Shown here in pieces: positions 60,833 to 64,000 of a stretch of DNA of 64,000 bases. Source of the DNA: Sugiyamaella lignohabitans. Its lineage: Eukaryota; Ascomycota; Dipodascomycetes; Dipodascales; Trichomonascaceae. Each line of letters starts with the position of its first letter. The stretch's first letter is position 1. The notes beneath the pieces are model-generated. The model searched no databases. It saw only the letters and a list, made by a program, of their open reading frames with translations, and was not told the DNA's origin. The translations under genes and the position numbers were made by a program. The DNA is taken from assembly GCF_001640025.1 (NCBI RefSeq), contig NC_031674.1, positions 3,658,001 to 3,722,000 on the forward strand, in the 5' to 3' direction.

Positions 60833-62725
60833 TTATTTCATTATTTTGCGGACCATATCTATATGGCCATTAAAGGCATGAACTGCTGATTGAATGCTGG
60901 CTAAAGTGAGCTTGGGATCTTCCAGGCTTGCTCTCAACCCCATAAGGGCCTTGCGCAATTTATAAATCCCAGTAGATATCTCGTTAGACCACCGCCGCTT
61001 TTCAAGGTGTCTACACAACTCAATCATAGACTGCAGTGCCTCCGTTTGTTGCTGGAAATTTGCGTGTGTCGCAAACCAGCTGGGCGTTGATCTGGAACTA
61101 AGTCCCAACGATGCTGTTATGCTTGAAGTACAGCTTAGAGCCACTTTCAAAGCTTTGATGCCATGGTTTCGATCAAAGGCACCAGAGGGCCTGTTTCGGT
61201 GATCTGAATATATACAATTGAATAGGTCGCAATAGGCTAAAGCCACTGGCATTAGTAGCCTCGAATGTTTCCCACCTCCTTTGCTAAGATTTATAATTTC
61301 CTTAACAGTCTCAAGTTCCTTAGAAGTAACAGGTTGTTCATTGTTGATATAGGCTCGAATAAGTCCAGCGTACATTTCTGCAGATGGTTTAAGCTCTGGT
61401 CGGGATGAAAATAATTCCAGTAGAGGCCCTACAAGATTCACAGCGCCTCTCACTTCTATAGTCTTAATATAAATATTGAAATGGGACATGTCCAATATTG
61501 GACTGTTTTTTTTGTTGAGAGCCTCAAATAATCTAGTCACCATATCATGATTAGCCGTTTGATAAAGACATTCGAGTAGAATAGAAAGCTCCTGTTTGTT
61601 GATCTCAAATGTGCTACTCGATTCCTGCAAACCATTTTCAGGCTTCAAGTTCCACCCTACAAGCTTGTTTAGATCAAAAAGGGTTTCGAATTCATCCAGG
61701 ACTAACTGAGCCCCATTTTGCTCTCTCATTGTAGCAAACAGGTAGGCCCGTGCCAGGAGACCGTCCAATTGAACACCTTGGCGATGTTTGGTCTGATTTA
61801 AAAACTCAGACCATACCTTCTCACGATACTGGTTTCCCTCACTGGGTCCTCTTCTTCCAAGAATATTAAACATTGTGGTGTAGGTTATTTTATCCTTGTG
61901 CGGCATCTCGTCAAAAAATTCCTTGATCCGATCTATTGAAGCTAGATTCCCCAAAGCTGCCAATGTTGCATTTCCATTGACTATTACTGTTGCACTCTTC
62001 AAAGGCAGTTGCGATATCGACCTTCGGTACTTGTCAATTAACATGTCAACACTCTTTTTATCGGTACTTTTAATGAGACTATTCTTATTGAATAGTATGG
62101 AGTGGGTATGGGAGTTTACTGGAACACCCCATTTTCGGAGCAAATGGTATACCTTTTGTGCCAACTGTTGATTATATTCAGATTTGTTTCCCTGTACTTT
62201 GAAGGGTAGGCCCTTAACTGTCTCAGTAATGTCGTGGCTTAAGATATGCTTGAGTATGAGATTCATACCTACCGATCCATTTGTTCGCGCTAACTTGACT
62301 ATGTATATAGCTTGCGCAAGGTTTCCTTTTATTAGTTGCTTTTCAACATCTTCAGCCACAAGATAAGAATTCTTCACGCGCTCTACCGATGTGCCTAAAA
62401 ACCGGAATACCAAACCATGTCGAACATTAAATGTGGGTGTTGATTTGAGAAGCTTATAAATATCTTGGCTGAAAAAAGTTTCGACTCTCGAGGATAGTAG
62501 ATCATTCACTTTGAATATATCCGGTTTTGATATTTCATTATCCAGTTTATTCTTTTTATCGCCACTGATTCTCATACTGATTCCATCATTCTCATCTCCT
62601 AAGACCTCCCGTAGTCGAGATTTTAAAGGGACGATGCCTTTCCTCGCCATACGCCCCGTATTGCTCGTTGAAAAACATGCCCTAGATCCAATCGCCAAGG
62701 ATCTCCTTTTGAATATATCCAACAT
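60833..62725 (-). CDS. Mitochondrial PPR-like protein
   Basis: The 630-residue protein begins with a basic, Ser-rich presequence (MLDIFKRRSLAIGSRACFSTSN) that fits mitochondrial import. Helical repeats follow. The clearest PPR-like units are KITYTTMFNILGRRG, MSHFNIYIKTIEVRGAVNLV and AEMYAGLIRAYINNEQ, with HTHSILFNKNSLIKS earlier. Yeast mitochondrial PPR proteins bind organellar transcripts for processing, stability or translation (for example Ccm1, Pet309, Dmr1), and they diverge too fast for a name here. The gene is divergent from CSN1, sharing 369 bases of upstream DNA. Confidence 0.75.
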   Translation of the reverse strand: MLDIFKRRSLAIGSRACFSTSNTGRMARKGIVPLKSRLREVLGDENDGISMRISGDKKNKLDNEISKPDIFKVNDLLSSRVETFFSQDIYKLLKSTPTFNVRHGLVFRFLGTSVERVKNSYLVAEDVEKQLIKGNLAQAIYIVKLARTNGSVGMNLILKHILSHDITETVKGLPFKVQGNKSEYNQQLAQKVYHLLRKWGVPVNSHTHSILFNKNSLIKSTDKKSVDMLIDKYRRSISQLPLKSATVIVNGNATLAALGNLASIDRIKEFFDEMPHKDKITYTTMFNILGRRGPSEGNQYREKVWSEFLNQTKHRQGVQLDGLLARAYLFATMREQNGAQLVLDEFETLFDLNKLVGWNLKPENGLQESSSTFEINKQELSILLECLYQTANHDMVTRLFEALNKKNSPILDMSHFNIYIKTIEVRGAVNLVGPLLELFSSRPELKPSAEMYAGLIRAYINNEQPVTSKELETVKEIINLSKGGGKHSRLLMPVALAYCDLFNCIYSDHRNRPSGAFDRNHGIKALKVALSCTSSITASLGLSSRSTPSWFATHANFQQQTEALQSMIELCRHLEKRRWSNEISTGIYKLRKALMGLRASLEDPKLTLASIQSAVHAFNGHIDMVRKIMK

Positions 62726-63094
62726 CCCTCTCCTCTGCCTTCCTGGTTTTGTGTTGAATTATTGTTGATTCCAAACGCTCTAACCTGCATCAAATATTTC
62801 TGCGCTATCAGAAGATAAGGGTTAGGCAATTTGATATAGACACTTGACGCTTGGTGCACGCTAACACTCATTTATACCGACAACCGAGTCGGGATCAGAT
62901 AGAACCATTGCCATCCACTATCTACAAATATTGTTGAGCTTTTATTTTCATTTATTTGTGTCCAGAAAAGGCCCTGTGATTTAATCTGGATAGCGGCCGG
63001 AACCCTGAAGCCGCATAATGATTAGGTCGGTTATCATTTATGCAATCTGGGTCATCTATATTTCATCATTAAGTTTCGTCATACCTCAATAACA
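62726..63094. other. Divergent promoter between the PPR-like gene and CSN1
   Basis: 369 bases; no specific site named. Confidence 0.5.
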
Positions 63095-64000
63095 ATGTCG
63101 CTGGAATTAGGCGGACGAAACGATATAGATAATGTGATTGACAAAATTATCTCCCATTACTCAGGATATGCTCTCTTTCAGCGTTTGAATTTCTATGGAT
63201 TGAGTGGTAACAGAGAGCTTCAAACTAAAATATATGAGAGGCTTGTCAAGCTGGCGAAAGAAAGTGCCAAAAGTACTACTTTATATGAAGAATACCGCAA
63301 AAAGCTTCATCGACTGAAACCTGACAGTCCATTGGTAATAGAGGACCCTGAATGGATAGCTAAAACCGATTCAGAGTTTGAACAAGTTACAAGTTCGTTA
63401 GATTCAGCTGTTCGAACTCACGCGGAAAACCAGGAATATAAAGAGGCATCTCTGGCTTCAATTGAGATTGGAATGCTCTATATTAATAATGGAGATTTAA
63501 TTGGTGCTCAAAGATATTTTCGAAGAGCGCTGGATCTCTCAGGTAGCAACTATGGGCCAAGAAGATTTCCTACTGTAACTGGGCAATCACAACTCAGGCT
63601 TGCTGAGATATCTATACTTACTAAACAATGGTCCATAGCAAAGAGTCAGATCCATAGGAGTTTGCCAGTTGATAATAACGGTAAACTGAAATTATCACAA
63701 ATTCAATTGGACAGCCCTAGCATTGTGGGAATGCAAGTTATTTACTCAATAGCCTGCTTGGGGATTGGTGATTTCGAAGAATGTGCTGGCTCGTTTCTAA
63801 AGATTGGTGAAGGATTAAGCGGTAATAGGGAGATGGATTCGGTGGAAATACCGAGAGCCTCGAAGATGGACACAGAAGGGACTGGCTTTGAAGTGAGAGC
63901 AGATCAAAGAGGAGAAAAAGTTAACAACAACACAAAACAGGCTAGTACGTTTTCAGATAATGAAGACCTGACAGTTTCTGCTGAATATCTGGAAAAAGTT
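63095..64000 (+). CDS. CSN1: COP9 signalosome subunit 1 (CSN1/GPS1-like), 3' end outside window
   Basis: An ATG at 63095 opens a frame that stays open for 302 codons to the right edge. The N-terminus has the RPN7/CSN1 pattern: ISHYSGYALFQRLNFYGLSG, a charged helix (RLVKLAKESAKSTTLYEEYRKKL) seen as HH repeats, then a TPR-like pair where ASLASIEIGMLYINNGDL is followed by IGAQRYFRRALDLSG. These correspond to the EALEDLGDLYYERGDLxxA region of the family. The C-terminal PCI domain should lie beyond the window. CSN1 is a scaffold subunit of the complex that removes Nedd8/Rub1 from cullins. Proteasome Rpn7 is the main alternative, but the spacing and divergence favour CSN1. Confidence 0.75.
   Translation, partial: MSLELGGRNDIDNVIDKIISHYSGYALFQRLNFYGLSGNRELQTKIYERLVKLAKESAKSTTLYEEYRKKLHRLKPDSPLVIEDPEWIAKTDSEFEQVTSSLDSAVRTHAENQEYKEASLASIEIGMLYINNGDLIGAQRYFRRALDLSGSNYGPRRFPTVTGQSQLRLAEISILTKQWSIAKSQIHRSLPVDNNGKLKLSQIQLDSPSIVGMQVIYSIACLGIGDFEECAGSFLKIGEGLSGNREMDSVEIPRASKMDTEGTGFEVRADQRGEKVNNNTKQASTFSDNEDLTVSAEYLEKV

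Noticed and set aside
1..64000. CRISPR arrays, bacterial operons, rRNA genes or viral genomes
   Set aside because: No spaced identical short repeats, no rRNA-like sequence and no viral capsid or polymerase genes were seen; all recognised genes are fungal nuclear or LINE-derived.

Overview
This window is nuclear DNA from a budding yeast (Saccharomycotina), most likely an early-diverging, non-CUG-Ser lineage such as the Dipodascus/Geotrichum/Yarrowia/Trichomonascus group. This placement is inferred. The supporting signs are: almost all genes are yeast-like and mostly intron-poor; the introns that exist have GTAAGT or GTGAGT donors and a CTAAC branch point only about 7-13 bases before the AG; a filamentous-fungus-type conventional kinesin, a COP9 signalosome subunit 1 and a CHY-RING ubiquitin ligase are present; LINE retrotransposons occur. 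CTG encodes leucine in the invariant kinesin motif NKSLSALG (codon at 31414-31416), so the code appears standard.

Layout, left to right. 0-8 kb: a left-truncated hotdog thioesterase, two identical tRNA-Asp genes, a membrane protein with a long charged tail, and a gene-free stretch of 2.4 kb. 7.4-19 kb: a GIT1-type glycerophosphoinositol permease, an ENA-type Na+/K+ P-ATPase, the Hsp40 SIS1, the pseudouridine synthase CBF5 and ESCRT-I subunit VPS23. 19-26 kb: VMA9 with an 8-base first exon, an intron-rich derlin (DFM1), a CHY/RING E3 ligase and a peroxisomal SDR. 26-36 kb: a doubtful spliced gene, the NEM1 phosphatase, kinesin-1, a spliced 174-residue membrane protein of unknown role and VMA5. 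36-39 kb: a broken SET/SMYD-type gene followed by several decayed LINE 3-prime ends. 39-46 kb: a monocarboxylate-type MFS transporter, two tRNA-Leu genes, a DAL81/TamA-like zinc-cluster regulator and a CHA1-like serine/threonine dehydratase. 47-50 kb: tRNA-Ile, two LINE relics (one nested, with a clear 12-bp target duplication) and tRNA-Ala. 50-64 kb: a secreted double-psi beta-barrel protein, CDC24, ERV46, a mitochondrial PPR-like protein and the start of CSN1 running off the right edge.

Most genes are housekeeping and unrelated to one another. Loose themes are V-ATPase assembly (VMA5, VMA9), ER protein and lipid homeostasis (DFM1, NEM1, ERV46), ion and phosphate-related transport (ENA, GIT1) and nitrogen use (DAL81-like next to CHA1-like, convergent). 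I do not see a new multi-gene system. The most informative unexplained structure is the LINE material: two families, very short 3-prime stubs with intact target-site duplications, and one element nested in another.
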